A DNA stretch of 64,000 nt from Streptomyces klenkii (GCF_003626645.1 NZ_RBAM01000003.1:248001-312000), one strand, 5' to 3'. Shown: positions 25,553 through 34,998, counted from the first letter of the stretch. Program-made: numbers and translations. Notes: generated from the sequence alone by a model not told the origin.

Positions 25553-27490
25553 TCACTCGTCGTCGTAGCTCACCGGCAGCCGGGGCGGCTGGGTGCCGGA
25601 CGGGGGGACTTGCAGGGTCTTCAGGGCGAACTCCATCACCTGCTTGTAGACGGGTCCGCAGATCTGGCCGCCGAAGTAACTGCCCTTGGTGGGGTTCTGG
25701 ATGGCGCAGTAGACGGTGAGGCGCGGCTGATCGGCGGGGGCGAAGCCGGCGAAGGAGGCGGTGTAGCCGTGGTAGCGGCCGGTGCGCGGGTCCACCCGGT
25801 TGGACGTGCCGGTCTTCCCCGCGACGCGGTAGCCGGGGATCTTGGCCTTGGTGCCGGTGCCCTCGCGGTCGTCGACGACGGACTCCAGCATCGTGGCGAG
25901 CTCCCGGGCGGTGCGGTCGCTGATGACGCGGGTGCGCTCGGGGACGGGCGCGGGGGTGAAGCGGCCGTCGGGGCCCTTGGTGCCGCGCACGAGGGTGGGC
26001 CGGATGCGCTCGCCGCCGTTGGCGATCGTGGAGTAGACGGAGGCGGCCTGGACGGCGTTGAGGGACAGGCCCTGGCCGAAGGGGATGGTGTACTGCCGGG
26101 AGCCCTGCCACTTGGCCGGCGGGGCGAGGATGCCGGGCGTCTCGCCGGGGAAGCCCAGGCCGGTGGGCTCGCCGATGCCGAACTTCCGCAGGTACGAGTG
26201 GAGGACCTGGTTGGCCTGCTCCTGGTCCTTGCCGAGCTGCTCGGCGGCGAGGATCGTGCCGATGTTGCTGGACTTGGCGAGCACGCCGTTGAGCGTCAGG
26301 TGCCAGGTGGGGTGGTCGACGTCGTCGGCGAAGGAGCGGTCGGCGCGCGGCAGCCGGTTGGGCACCTCGACGTGGGTCGCGGGGGTGGCCGCGCCCTCCT
26401 CCAGGACCGCGGCCATGGTCATCACCTTGCTGACGCTGCCGGGCTCGTAGGCGTCCTGGAGGGCGGCGTTGCCGAGGGCGTCGCTGTCGGCGTGGGCGAG
26501 GTCGTTGGGGTCGTAGCCGGGGGCGTTGGCCATGGCGAGGATCTCGCCGGTGCGGTTGTCCTGGACGACGACGTAGCCGCGGTCGGCGGCGGACTCCTGC
26601 ACCTGGCGGGCGATGGCGTTCTGGGCGGCCCACTGGATGTCCCGGTCGATGGTCAGCTCGATGTCGGAGCCGGGCACGGCGGGCTGTTCCTTGACGTCGC
26701 CGGTGGGCACCTGGCGGCCGCCGGACTGGGCGTAGACGAGCTTGCCGTCCTGGCCCGCCAGGACGCGGTCGAACTGGGCCTCGATGCCGCCGCCCCCGCG
26801 GCCCTCCGCGTTCACGAAGCCCAGTATCCCGGCCGCGAGGCCGCCGTTGGGGTAGACGCGCTTGCTGTGCGGTTCTCTGTTGACCCCGGCGAGGACGTCG
26901 GCGCCCTCCTTGCGCTGCGCGCGGGCGGCGGCCGCCTTCTTGAGCTCCTTGATCCTGTTCCAGACCTTGGGGGGCTGCCGGCGGGCGAGGACGACGTACT
27001 TGGACTTGGGGTTGGCGGTGAGCTTCTGCTCCAGGACGGCGGGGCGCTCGCCGAGGACGGGGGCGAGCAGGGCCGCGGCCCGGCGGGCCGCGCCCGTGGT
27101 CTTGATGCGTTCGGGGGTCAGCAGGTCGGGTGCGGCGGTGATGTCGTACGCGTCGACGGTGGTGGCGAGGTCGACCCCGGAGCGGTCGGTGACGGTGCCC
27201 CGCTCGGCGGCCAGGGTGACCGGAATGTACCGGTTGACGTTGGCGCGGGCCGCGTAGGCGCTCGCGTCGAAGGCCTGTACCTGGAGCAGCCGGACGGTGA
27301 AGACGAGCAGGACGAGCGTGAGGCCGAAGCCGACCATGCGCAGCCGCGGCCGGGGGCTGCCGAGCCGCAGGGGCCGGTCGGCGGCGGCCTTCAGGCGCGC
27401 GGGGCGGGCCGGGGGGCGGGCGGGCTCGGGGACGCGGCGGCGGGCCGGCCCGGGCTGCCTGGGGGGCCGGGCCCCGGGGTTCTGCGGCAC
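25553..27490 (-). CDS. ftsI: Septal penicillin-binding protein (FtsI/PBP3 class B transpeptidase)
   Basis: FtsI cross-links septal peptidoglycan with FtsW. A proline/arginine-rich cytoplasmic N-terminus is followed by one membrane helix (MVGFGLTLVLLVFTVRLLQVQAF), the class B dimerisation domain, and the transpeptidase domain with SVSK (active Ser352, Lys355), SSN and KTG (Lys559-Gly561) motifs. The product is 645 residues from the GTG at 27490, chosen because AGGTGA lies upstream and the ftsL stop is 4 nt away; a longer frame to 27589 would overlap ftsL. No C-terminal PASTA domains are present. Confidence 0.96.
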   Translation of the reverse strand: MPQNPGARPPRQPGPARRRVPEPARPPARPARLKAAADRPLRLGSPRPRLRMVGFGLTLVLLVFTVRLLQVQAFDASAYAARANVNRYIPVTLAAERGTVTDRSGVDLATTVDAYDITAAPDLLTPERIKTTGAARRAAALLAPVLGERPAVLEQKLTANPKSKYVVLARRQPPKVWNRIKELKKAAAARAQRKEGADVLAGVNREPHSKRVYPNGGLAAGILGFVNAEGRGGGGIEAQFDRVLAGQDGKLVYAQSGGRQVPTGDVKEQPAVPGSDIELTIDRDIQWAAQNAIARQVQESAADRGYVVVQDNRTGEILAMANAPGYDPNDLAHADSDALGNAALQDAYEPGSVSKVMTMAAVLEEGAATPATHVEVPNRLPRADRSFADDVDHPTWHLTLNGVLAKSSNIGTILAAEQLGKDQEQANQVLHSYLRKFGIGEPTGLGFPGETPGILAPPAKWQGSRQYTIPFGQGLSLNAVQAASVYSTIANGGERIRPTLVRGTKGPDGRFTPAPVPERTRVISDRTARELATMLESVVDDREGTGTKAKIPGYRVAGKTGTSNRVDPRTGRYHGYTASFAGFAPADQPRLTVYCAIQNPTKGSYFGGQICGPVYKQVMEFALKTLQVPPSGTQPPRLPVSYDDE

Positions 27491-27494
27491 AGCG

Positions 27495-28061
27495 TCACCT
27501 GCCGGAGGTCGGGGTGGTCGGCACTGCCTGGGGAGCGGGCACGAGGGCCGGCGCGGGGGCCGGCGGCGGTACGGGGCGGGCGGGCGCACCGGCGGGGGGC
27601 GGTGCGGGGGCGGCGGCCGGCGCGCGCACGGCTGCCGGGCGGGGCGCGGGCAGGAGGGCGGGCCGGGGGCCGGGGCCGGCGGGCGCGGGCGCGCGGTAGG
27701 CCACCGTGCCGTCGCCGGCCGGGGACGGCTGGCCGCGGACCGTGCCGTCGGGGCTGAGGAAGGCGGGGTTGCCGCCGGGGACCATGCCGAGCTCGCGGGC
27801 GCGGCGCTCCAGGGCGTCGGGGGCGGCGAGCTGGTCGACCTCCTGCTGGAGGGCCTGCTGCTCGTCGGTGAGCTCGGTGGTCTTGCGCTGGAGGCGGGAG
27901 AGTTCGAAGGAGCCCTGGTTGAGGGCGGAGTTGAGCAGGAGCAGGGAGATCAGGCCGGAGCCGAGCAGCACCACCACGAGGAGGACGAAGGGGGTGCGCC
28001 TGGCTCCGACGGGACCCACCAGGCGGCCCAGCCGGGTGCCCCGGCGGGCTGCCGGGCTCAC
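27495..28061 (-). CDS. ftsL: FtsL-like septum formation initiator protein
   Basis: A 188-residue bitopic protein. A basic N-terminus is followed by one membrane helix at about 24-44 ([21 protein letters not shown]) and a coiled coil at about 50-85 ([38 protein letters not shown]), the FtsL/DivIC arrangement. A long Pro/Ala tail fills residues about 115-188. The GTG overlaps the rsmH stop as GTGA. Sequence conservation in FtsL is low, so position between rsmH and ftsI is a large part of the evidence. Confidence 0.9.
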   Translation of the reverse strand: MSPAARRGTRLGRLVGPVGARRTPFVLLVVVLLGSGLISLLLLNSALNQGSFELSRLQRKTTELTDEQQALQQEVDQLAAPDALERRARELGMVPGGNPAFLSPDGTVRGQPSPAGDGTVAYRAPAPAGPGPRPALLPAPRPAAVRAPAAAPAPPPAGAPARPVPPPAPAPALVPAPQAVPTTPTSGR

Positions 28062-29017
28062 CGGATGTCCTCGCGGATGCGTTCGGCGCCGCGCAGCCGC
28101 GCGGGGGCGGCCCGCCGGTTCTCGGCGACCTCTTCCTCGGTGGGGAGTTCGGCGCCGCGGGTGAGCAGCTTCAGGCGGGGCTGGTAGCGCTCGGGGACGA
28201 CGGGCAGGCCGGGCGGCGCGGTGGTGGCGGCGCCGGCGGCGAACACCTGCTTGACGATGCGGTCCTCCAGGGACTGGTAGGACAGCACGGCGATGCGGCC
28301 GCCGACGGCGAGGGCCGCGACGGCGGCGGGGATGGCCGCCTCGACGCTCGCGAGCTCGGCGTTGACCTCGATGCGCAGGGCCTGGAACGTGCGCTTGGCG
28401 GGGTTGCCGCCGTGCCGCTTGGCGGCCTGGGGCAGTGCCTCGCGGATGACGTCCACGAGCCGGGCGCTGTTGCTGAACGGCTCCTTGGCGCGCTCGCGGA
28501 CGACGGCCTCGACGATCCGGCGGGCCTGCTTCTCCTCGCCGTAGGCGCGCAGGATGCGCACGAGGTCGCCGGGGGCGTACGTGTTGAGGACCTCGGCCGC
28601 GCTGATGCCGGTCGTCTGGTCCATGCGCATGTCCAGCGGGGCGTCCTGCGCGTAGGCGAAGCCGCGGTCGGCCTCGTCCAGCTGCATGGAGGAGACGCCG
28701 AGGTCGAAGAGGACGCCCTGGACCTTCGGGATGCCGAGCCGCCCCAGCACCTCGGGCAGCTCGTGGTAGACGGCCCGGACGAGCGTGGCGCGCTCCCCGT
28801 ACGGCTTGAGCCGCTCGCCCGCGAGCGCCAGGGCCGTGGGGTCACGGTCGAGGGCGACGAGCCGGGCCTCGGGGAAGGTCTTGAGCAGCGCCTCGCTGTG
28901 CCCGCCGGCGCCCAGGGTGCAGTCGACGACGACGGCGCCGGGCTCGGTGAGAGCGGGAGCGAGCATGTCCAGGCAGCGCTGGAGCATGACGGGGACGTGT
29001 CGCGCGTTGCTGCTCAT
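28058..29017 (-). CDS. rsmH: 16S rRNA m4C1402 N4-methyltransferase RsmH (MraW)
   Basis: RsmH methylates N4 of C1402 in 16S rRNA using S-adenosylmethionine. The 319-residue product begins [17 protein letters not shown], with the SAM-binding motif [16 protein letters not shown], then [18 protein letters not shown] and the C-terminal [15 protein letters not shown]. The ATG at 29017 follows AGAAGGG; the open frame to 29275 covers the promoter and is not coding. It is the first gene of the cluster, with about 200 nt of untranslated leader. Confidence 0.96.
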   Translation of the reverse strand: MSSNARHVPVMLQRCLDMLAPALTEPGAVVVDCTLGAGGHSEALLKTFPEARLVALDRDPTALALAGERLKPYGERATLVRAVYHELPEVLGRLGIPKVQGVLFDLGVSSMQLDEADRGFAYAQDAPLDMRMDQTTGISAAEVLNTYAPGDLVRILRAYGEEKQARRIVEAVVRERAKEPFSNSARLVDVIREALPQAAKRHGGNPAKRTFQALRIEVNAELASVEAAIPAAVAALAVGGRIAVLSYQSLEDRIVKQVFAAGAATTAPPGLPVVPERYQPRLKLLTRGAELPTEEEVAENRRAAPARLRGAERIREDIR

Positions 29018-29210
29018 GCGCCCTTCTGAGTTCGGGGTGCCCGGGCGCGCGGGCGTCCGTATCCCCGGGTCCCCACCCGCTCCAAGGGGAAGCGGCCTGC
29101 CCGGCACCGGGGAAGGGGCGCCGGGCGACCGGGGAGCGGGAGGAGGCCGAGGGGTACGTCCGCGTCGCACACGTGCGGGCTTTCGGTGTCCAGGGGGAGC
29201 GTCAGGCCTC

Positions 29211-29235
29211 CCACTTCGCGCCACTTTAGTCCACT
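29211..29235 (-). promoter_or_regulatory. Three AGTGG direct repeats, MraZ-box-like operator
   Basis: Read on the minus strand, AGTGG occurs at 29235-29231, 29225-29221 and 29215-29211, with exactly 10-bp spacing. Direct GTGG-type repeats with one-turn spacing upstream of the division cluster are the known binding pattern of MraZ. They surround the -10 hexamer of the promoter. Binding here is inferred. Confidence 0.6.
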
Positions 29236-29250
29236 CGTCCCCCCGGTCAA
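29223..29250 (-). promoter_or_regulatory. Promoter of the dcw cluster
   Basis: On the minus strand TTGACC (29250-29245) and TAAAGT (29228-29223) are 16 bp apart, the best principal-sigma-like pair in the window. Transcription would start near 29216, leaving a leader of about 200 nt before rsmH. Confidence 0.65.
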
Positions 29251-29445
29251 CCAACCGGCCAGCGCGTCCCGGCACGGGCGCGGCGCGGCCGCCCGGCGCT
29301 CGTGATGTTGGCGGGAACGGCGCCGTTCACCCGGACGGCAGGGGGGCCGCCACCCGTGTGGCTTACCTCACAGGGAAGGTTATGGGCAGGATTTTGTGGT
29401 CTCCGTAACGGGCTTGGGGCCGCTGTGCCGACTACCGTCGTTCAT

Positions 29446-29997
29446 ATGTCGATATCCGCGTCCCAGCCGGCGCCCCAGAGCCCCGACAGCACCCGGCAGC
29501 CGACGGTCACGGACCGTCTGGTTCAGGCCAACGCCGAGTACGCCTCCCATTTCACCGACCCGGGTATGGACGCCCGCCCCGTCCTCAAGGTCGCCGTCGT
29601 CGCCTGCATGGACGCCAGGCTCGACCTGCACGCGGCGCTGGGCCTGGAGCTCGGCGACTGCCACACCATCCGCAACGCGGGCGGCGTCGTCACCGACGAC
29701 ATCATCCGCTCGCTGACCATCAGCCAGCGCGCCCTCGGCACCCGCTCCGTCGTCCTCATCCACCACACGGGCTGCGGCCTGCTCACCCTGACCGAGGACT
29801 TCCGCCACGAGATCGAGGCCGAGGTCGGGCAGCGCCCGGCGTGGGCGGTGGAGGCCTTCAAGGACTTGGAGCAGGATGTCCGGCAGTCCATGCAGCGCGT
29901 CCGGACCTCGCCGTTCCTGCCCCACACCGACGACGTCCGGGGTTTCATCTTCGACGTGACGACCGGCCTGCTGCGCGAGATCGACCCGCAGCACTGA
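29446..29997 (+). CDS. Beta-class carbonic anhydrase
   Basis: A zinc enzyme interconverting CO2 and bicarbonate. The 183-residue product has the beta-class zinc ligands and Asp/Arg dyad: ACMDARLD (Cys and Asp-Arg) near residue 50, and HHTGCG (His and Cys) near residue 105. NAGGVVTDDIIRSL is another family signature. The ATG at 29446 has no clear ribosome binding site. It reads away from the division cluster from the same intergenic region. Confidence 0.92.
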   Translation: MSISASQPAPQSPDSTRQPTVTDRLVQANAEYASHFTDPGMDARPVLKVAVVACMDARLDLHAALGLELGDCHTIRNAGGVVTDDIIRSLTISQRALGTRSVVLIHHTGCGLLTLTEDFRHEIEAEVGQRPAWAVEAFKDLEQDVRQSMQRVRTSPFLPHTDDVRGFIFDVTTGLLREIDPQH

Positions 29998-30157
29998 TTG
30001 TCCACAGGCGGTGACGCGATGCCGCGCGGGCGGCCAGAATGCGGAGTGGACGCCGCCCTCGTGTGACGCGCGGGGCGCGGTGTCCGTATTCCGGGGGCGG
30101 GTGCCGGTCCGTGATCCATGGACCGGGAAGCCCGCAGGACGGGCCGAGGAGGGCCGG

Positions 30158-31156
30158 GTGACGACCTATGACGAGCGAGCCAGCCTGAGCAGTCTGACCG
30201 CCACCGCGGAGCGGATCCGCGGGGCGGTCGAGGGCGTGATCGAGGGCAAGCCGGAGGTCGTACGGCTCTCGCTGACGGTGCTGCTGGCCGAGGGCCATCT
30301 GCTGATCGAGGACGTGCCGGGCGTGGGCAAGACGATGCTCGCCAAGGCCCTGGCCCGGTCGATCGACTGCTCGGTGCGGCGCATCCAGTTCACGCCCGAC
30401 CTCCTCCCGTCGGACATCACGGGCGTGAGCGTCTTCGACCAGCAGCGGCGCGACTTCGAGTTCAAGCCGGGCGCGGTCTTCGCCCAGATCGTCATCGGCG
30501 ACGAGATCAACCGCGCCTCGCCCAAGACGCAGTCCGCGCTGCTGGAGTCCATGGAGGAGCGGCAGGTCACCGTCGACGGGCACACCTACGAGCTGCCGAG
30601 CCCCTTCATGGTGGTGGCCACGCAGAACCCCGTCGAGATGGAGGGCACGTACCCGCTGCCCGAGGCCCAGCGCGACCGCTTCATGGCGCGGGTCTCCATG
30701 GGCTATCCCAGCCCCGAGGCGGAGCTGCGGATGCTGGACGTGCACGGGTTCGTCCCCCCGCTGGACGATCTCCAGCCGGTCGCCCACGCCCACGAGATCG
30801 TCAAGCTCGTCGAGGCGGTCCGCACGGTCCACGTGGCCGAGGCCGTCCGGCGCTATGCGGTGGACCTCGTCACCGCCACCCGCCACCACCCCGACCTCAG
30901 ACTCGGCGCGTCCCCGCGGGCCACGCTGCACCTGGTGCGGGCAGCCCGGGCCGCGGCCGCCCTCGCGGGCCGCGAGTTCGTCCTGCCGGACGACGTCCAG
31001 GCGCTCGCGGTGGCCGTCCTCGCCCACCGGCTGCTGCCCACGGCCCAGGCCCAGCTGGGCCGGCGCAGCGCCGAGGCGGCCGTCCTCGACATCCTCCAGC
31101 GCACCCCCGTGCCGGACCCGTCGGCGCAGGCGTGGCGGCAGGCGCGGCGGCTGTGA
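30158..31156 (+). CDS. MoxR-family AAA+ ATPase
   Basis: A 332-residue AAA+ protein with Walker A DVPGVGKTML near residue 48, Walker B VIGDEINRASP, and the MoxR signature ATQNPVEMEGTYPLPEAQRDRF. MoxR ATPases act as chaperones that mature partner complexes, usually with DUF58/VWA proteins encoded next to them. The GTG at 30158 follows GAGGAGGG. Its stop overlaps the next start (GTGA), so the three following genes form one translationally coupled unit. Confidence 0.93.
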   Translation: MTTYDERASLSSLTATAERIRGAVEGVIEGKPEVVRLSLTVLLAEGHLLIEDVPGVGKTMLAKALARSIDCSVRRIQFTPDLLPSDITGVSVFDQQRRDFEFKPGAVFAQIVIGDEINRASPKTQSALLESMEERQVTVDGHTYELPSPFMVVATQNPVEMEGTYPLPEAQRDRFMARVSMGYPSPEAELRMLDVHGFVPPLDDLQPVAHAHEIVKLVEAVRTVHVAEAVRRYAVDLVTATRHHPDLRLGASPRATLHLVRAARAAAALAGREFVLPDDVQALAVAVLAHRLLPTAQAQLGRRSAEAAVLDILQRTPVPDPSAQAWRQARRL

Positions 31157-32538
31157 CGGGCCCGGGGGACGGCACGAGCCCCGGGCCGCCCGGCCCCGGT
31201 CAGCAGGACGGGGGCGGCAGCGGCCTGCGGGCGGCGCTGGGCGGGCTGACCACCCGCGGGCGCTCCTTCCTGGCGGCCGGCATCGCGGCCACCGTGTGCT
31301 CCTACGTGCTCGGCCAGGCCGACCTGCTGCGGGTCGGGCTGTTACTGGCCGTGCTGCCCCTGCTGTGCGTGGTGGTGCTGCACCGCACCCGCCACCGCGT
31401 CACGGGCAGCCGCCGGCTCACTCCCGCACGGATCCCCGTCACGGCCGACGCCCGGGTCCACCTGCGGATCGACAACGTCTCCCGGATCCCCACCGGCCTG
31501 CTGATGCTCCAGGACCGGGTGCCCTACGCGCTGGGCCCGCGCCCCCGCTTCGTGCTGGACCGGATCGAGCCCGGCGGCCGGCGCGAGGTCTCCTACCGCG
31601 TCCGCTCCGACCTGCGCGGCCGCTATCCCCTGGGCCCGCTGCAACTGCGGCTGACCGACCCCTTCGGCATGTGCGAGCTGACCCGGGGCTTCAGTGCGTA
31701 CGACACGCTGACCGTCGTGCCGCACACCGAGCCGCTGCCCCCGGTGCGCCCGGGCGGCGCGAGCCCCGGCCACGGCGACGGCCTGCGCCGCTCCCCCGCC
31801 CTGGCCGGCGAGGACGACGTCATCCCCCGCGGCTACCGCCACGGCGACGACCTGCGCCGCGTCCACTGGCGCGCGACCGCCCGCCACGGCGAGCTCATGG
31901 TGCGCCGCGAGGAGCAGCCGCGCCGGGCCCGCTGCACGGTCCTGCTGGACACCCGCCGCACCGCCTACGAGGGCGGGGGCCCGGGCGCGCCCTTCGAGTG
32001 GGCGGTCTCGGGGGCCGCCTCCGTCGCGGTGCACCTGCTGGAGCAGGGCTTCTCCGTGCGGCTCCTCACCGACACCGGAAGCGCGTCCCCCGGTGGCCGC
32101 AGCTCCTCGCTGCACGCCCCGGCGGAGGCGGCGGGCCTGATGCTGGAGACCCTCGCGGCGGTGGAGCACTCGGAGGGCACGTGCCTCTCCGGCGCGCTCG
32201 CCGCCCTGCGCGGCGGCGAGGGCGGGCTGCTCGTGGCCTTCCTCGGTGGCCTGGACGAGGAGCAGACGGCCCTGGCCGCCCGGATGCGCGGGCGCGGCGG
32301 CGCGGCCGTCGCCTTCGTGCTGGACCCCGCCGCCTGGCGCGGGAATGCGGACCCCCGGGCGGGCGGCGCGGCCGAGCAGCGGCTGCGGGCGCTGCGCGAC
32401 GCGGGCTGGACGGCGCTGCCGGCCGGTCCCGGGGCCTCGCTGCCCGAGCTGTGGCGGCTGGCCGGCGGGCCGGGCCCCGAGGCGCCCGCGCCGTTCCCCG
32501 GCCCCTTCGGGGCGGGCACGGCGGGAGGCCGGCCGTGA
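31153..32538 (+). CDS. DUF58 domain-containing membrane protein
   Basis: A 461-residue partner of the MoxR ATPase. Two hydrophobic segments near residues 35-75 are followed by a soluble region with the DUF58 signature RGYRHGDDLRRVHWRATARHGELMVR near residue 230, and a VWA-like fold (RARCTVLLDTRR). I place the start at the GTG overlapping the moxR stop; a Met 7 codons upstream is in frame. The function of the family is not known; conserved linkage to MoxR and a transglutaminase suggests envelope or proteostasis work. Confidence 0.88.
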   Translation: MTGPGDGTSPGPPGPGQQDGGGSGLRAALGGLTTRGRSFLAAGIAATVCSYVLGQADLLRVGLLLAVLPLLCVVVLHRTRHRVTGSRRLTPARIPVTADARVHLRIDNVSRIPTGLLMLQDRVPYALGPRPRFVLDRIEPGGRREVSYRVRSDLRGRYPLGPLQLRLTDPFGMCELTRGFSAYDTLTVVPHTEPLPPVRPGGASPGHGDGLRRSPALAGEDDVIPRGYRHGDDLRRVHWRATARHGELMVRREEQPRRARCTVLLDTRRTAYEGGGPGAPFEWAVSGAASVAVHLLEQGFSVRLLTDTGSASPGGRSSSLHAPAEAAGLMLETLAAVEHSEGTCLSGALAALRGGEGGLLVAFLGGLDEEQTALAARMRGRGGAAVAFVLDPAAWRGNADPRAGGAAEQRLRALRDAGWTALPAGPGASLPELWRLAGGPGPEAPAPFPGPFGAGTAGGRP

Positions 32539-34934
32539 CGGGGCGGGCGCGCCTGACGGCGAGCGCCGCGGTGGCCGCGCTCGCCGCCTCCTGCTCGATG
32601 CTCCCGCTGGTCGACAAGACCACGTGGATACTGCAAGCCGCCTTCCTGCTGGCCTTGCAGAGCACGGCCGGCGTCCTCGCCCGCCGCGTGCCGCTGCCCG
32701 GGCCGGTGACCGTGGCCGTGCAGGCGCTGACCGGGCTGCTGCTGCTCACCGTGGCCTTCGCGGGCGAGCAGGCGGTCGCCGGGCTGCTGCCGGGCCCGGA
32801 GGCCTTCCACGAGTTCGGGCAGCTGGTGCAGGAGGGCGCCGAGGACGTCGGGCGGTACGCGATCCCCGCGCCGGCGACGGCCGGCATCCGGCTGCTGCTC
32901 GTCGGGGGCGTGCTGGTCGTCGGCCTGGCGGTGGACGCCGTGGCGGTGACGTACCGCAGCGCCGCCCCCGCCGGCCTGCCGCTCCTCGCGCTGTATTCGG
33001 TGGCCGCCGGGCTCGGCCAGGACGGCCGCGGCTGGCTGTGGTTCCTGGCGGCGGCGAGCGGCTATCTGCTGCTGCTCCTGGCCGAGGGCCGGGAGCGGCT
33101 CGGCCAGTGGGGCCGCGTCCTCAGCGGCGGCCGGACGGCTCCCCCGGCCCCGGGGCCCACCGCGGCGGGCGGCGGCCGCCTCGCCCGGGTCCGTACGGGC
33201 CGGCGCATCGGGGCGCTGGCCCTCGGCATCGCCCTGGCCGTGCCGGCCGCGCTGCCCTCGATGCAGGGCGGGCTCTTCGAGCCCGCGGGGCGGGGCGCCG
33301 ACCCGGGCTCCGGCCCCGGCGGCACCACCTCCGTCAAGCCGCTCGTGGCCCTCCAGGACAGCCTCAACCAGCCGGAGAACCGCGAGCTGCTGCGCCTGCG
33401 CTCCTCCGCCGAGAACACCCGCGATCTGTACCTGCGCATCGTCGCCCTCGACCGCTTCGACGGGGCCGCATGGCGGACCACCGAGCGTCCCCTCACGGAG
33501 CTGCCGGCGGTCCTGCCCGCCCCGGCGGGGCTCGCCGCCGGGGTCCGCACGTCGCGCGTCGAGACCACGCTCACCGCCGCAGGCGGCTACGCCCAGAACT
33601 ACCTGCCGCTGCCCTACCCCGCCGAGGAGATCCGCGCCGACGGCCGCTGGCGCTACGAGCCGGAGGGGCGGGTCCTGGAGGGCGAGCGCGGCCAGACCAC
33701 CAAGGGGGTGCGCTACCAGGTCTCCAGCCTGCAAGTGGAGCCCACCGCCGCCCAGCTCGCCGGGGCGCCCGCGCCTCCGGAGGAGATCCTGCGCGCCTAC
33801 ACCCAGGTGCCGTCGTCGCTGCCCGAGGTGGTGGCACAGACGGCCCGGAAGGTGACGGCGGGCTCGGCCAACGCCTACCAGCAGGCGGTCATGCTCCAGG
33901 ACTGGTTCTCCGTCGGCGGCGGCTTCCAGTACGACACGCAGGTGGCGTCGGGCACCGGTGCCGACGCCGTCGCCCGGTTCCTGAAGGCCAAGCGGGGCTT
34001 CTGCATCCACTTCTCCTTCTCGATGGCGGCGATGGCCCGCACGCTGGGCATCCCCGCGCGCGTGGCGGTCGGCTTCATGCCGGGCACCCCCATGGCGGAC
34101 GGCTCGGTGTCGGTCGGTTCCAAGGACGCCCACGCCTGGCCCGAGCTGTACTTCGAGGGCATCGGCTGGACGCGCTTCGAGCCGACGCCCAGCCGCGGCA
34201 CGACCCCCGACTACACCGTCGCGGAGCCCTCGCCGGGCGCCGAGCCCGGCGGCGGGCCGGAGCGGCTCCCGGACCGCACGGTCGTGCCCCCGGCGGCGCC
34301 GCGGGACACGGACGCCTGCCCGCCCGCGCAGAAGAAGCTCGGCGAGTGCCGCTCCCCCGCCGCACCGGCCGCGGGCTCCGGACCGGCCTCCGGCGGCCCG
34401 TCGGCGGGCACGGTGGCGGGCGTCGCGGTGGCCGCGCTGGCCGCCTTGGGGCTGCCGCTGCTGCCCATGCTGTGGCGCAGGCGGGTGCGCGCCCGCAGGC
34501 TCGGCGGGCCGGGCACGGCACCCGCCGCGGGGGCGCCCGCGGACGCCCCCGCGGATGCCGTGGCCGCCGAGCACACGCTGGCGGCTTGGCGCGAACTGAC
34601 GGACTCCGCCTGGGACTACGGCATTCCGCCCGACGACTCCCGCTCCCCGCGCGGCGCCGCCGCCCGCATCGTCAGCGCCGGCGCCCTCCAGGGGGCCGCC
34701 GCGGAGTCCGCGGGCAGGGTGGCCGCCGCGGTCGAGCAGGTGCTGTACGCGCCCCGGCCGGTGCCGGCGCCGGGCCTCGCGGAGGACGTCGAGTGCGTAC
34801 GGGCCGGGCTGCACGCCGCCGCCGGCCGGGGCGCCCGGCTGCGCGCCGTCCTGCTGCCGCGCTCGACCGCCCGGCTGCTGCGGGGCTTCTCGCGGCTGCG
34901 GAGCCTCGCGCGGCGCCGGTCGGCGGCCGCCTGA
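32535..34934 (+). CDS. Membrane transglutaminase-like protein (TgpA/DUF3488-DUF4129 type)
   Basis: The 799-residue product has an N-terminal block of about six to seven membrane segments (residues 1-250), an extracytoplasmic transglutaminase core, a single helix near 620-640 and a C-terminal cytoplasmic DUF4129-like segment. The core has the Cys nucleophile in KRGFCIHFS (Cys490) and the His in SKDAHAWPELYFEGIGWTRFEPTP (His533). The GTG at 32535 overlaps the DUF58 stop by 4 nt. TgpA-type proteins may modify or cross-link cell-surface proteins; the substrate is unknown. Confidence 0.9.
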   Translation: MTGRARLTASAAVAALAASCSMLPLVDKTTWILQAAFLLALQSTAGVLARRVPLPGPVTVAVQALTGLLLLTVAFAGEQAVAGLLPGPEAFHEFGQLVQEGAEDVGRYAIPAPATAGIRLLLVGGVLVVGLAVDAVAVTYRSAAPAGLPLLALYSVAAGLGQDGRGWLWFLAAASGYLLLLLAEGRERLGQWGRVLSGGRTAPPAPGPTAAGGGRLARVRTGRRIGALALGIALAVPAALPSMQGGLFEPAGRGADPGSGPGGTTSVKPLVALQDSLNQPENRELLRLRSSAENTRDLYLRIVALDRFDGAAWRTTERPLTELPAVLPAPAGLAAGVRTSRVETTLTAAGGYAQNYLPLPYPAEEIRADGRWRYEPEGRVLEGERGQTTKGVRYQVSSLQVEPTAAQLAGAPAPPEEILRAYTQVPSSLPEVVAQTARKVTAGSANAYQQAVMLQDWFSVGGGFQYDTQVASGTGADAVARFLKAKRGFCIHFSFSMAAMARTLGIPARVAVGFMPGTPMADGSVSVGSKDAHAWPELYFEGIGWTRFEPTPSRGTTPDYTVAEPSPGAEPGGGPERLPDRTVVPPAAPRDTDACPPAQKKLGECRSPAAPAAGSGPASGGPSAGTVAGVAVAALAALGLPLLPMLWRRRVRARRLGGPGTAPAAGAPADAPADAVAAEHTLAAWRELTDSAWDYGIPPDDSRSPRGAAARIVSAGALQGAAAESAGRVAAAVEQVLYAPRPVPAPGLAEDVECVRAGLHAAAGRGARLRAVLLPRSTARLLRGFSRLRSLARRRSAAA

Positions 34935-34955
34935 ACGGCACTCGCGGGAGACGGA

Positions 34956-34998
34956 TATGGCGTGGGGTCAGGAGACCTGCTCCCGACCCCACGCCATA
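34956..34998. terminator. Hairpin terminator between convergent transglutaminase and DUF3040 genes
   Basis: TATGGCGTGGGGT (34956-34968) is exactly complementary to 34986-34998. The loop can form an inner GGAG/CTCC stem. A-rich sequence follows on the plus strand. Confidence 0.75.

Larger units (their letters stand above)
29018..29445. other. Divergent intergenic region between rsmH and the carbonic anhydrase gene
   Basis: This 428-bp region contains the division-cluster promoter with its triple repeat (listed separately). No mraZ-like reading frame is found in it on either strand. The part upstream of the anhydrase ATG (about 29300-29445) has no promoter I can call. Confidence 0.6.

Noticed and set aside
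29014..29250. A 78-residue frame upstream of rsmH, considered as an mraZ remnant
   Set aside because: No MraZ fold motifs, and the frame contains the promoter and its repeats.
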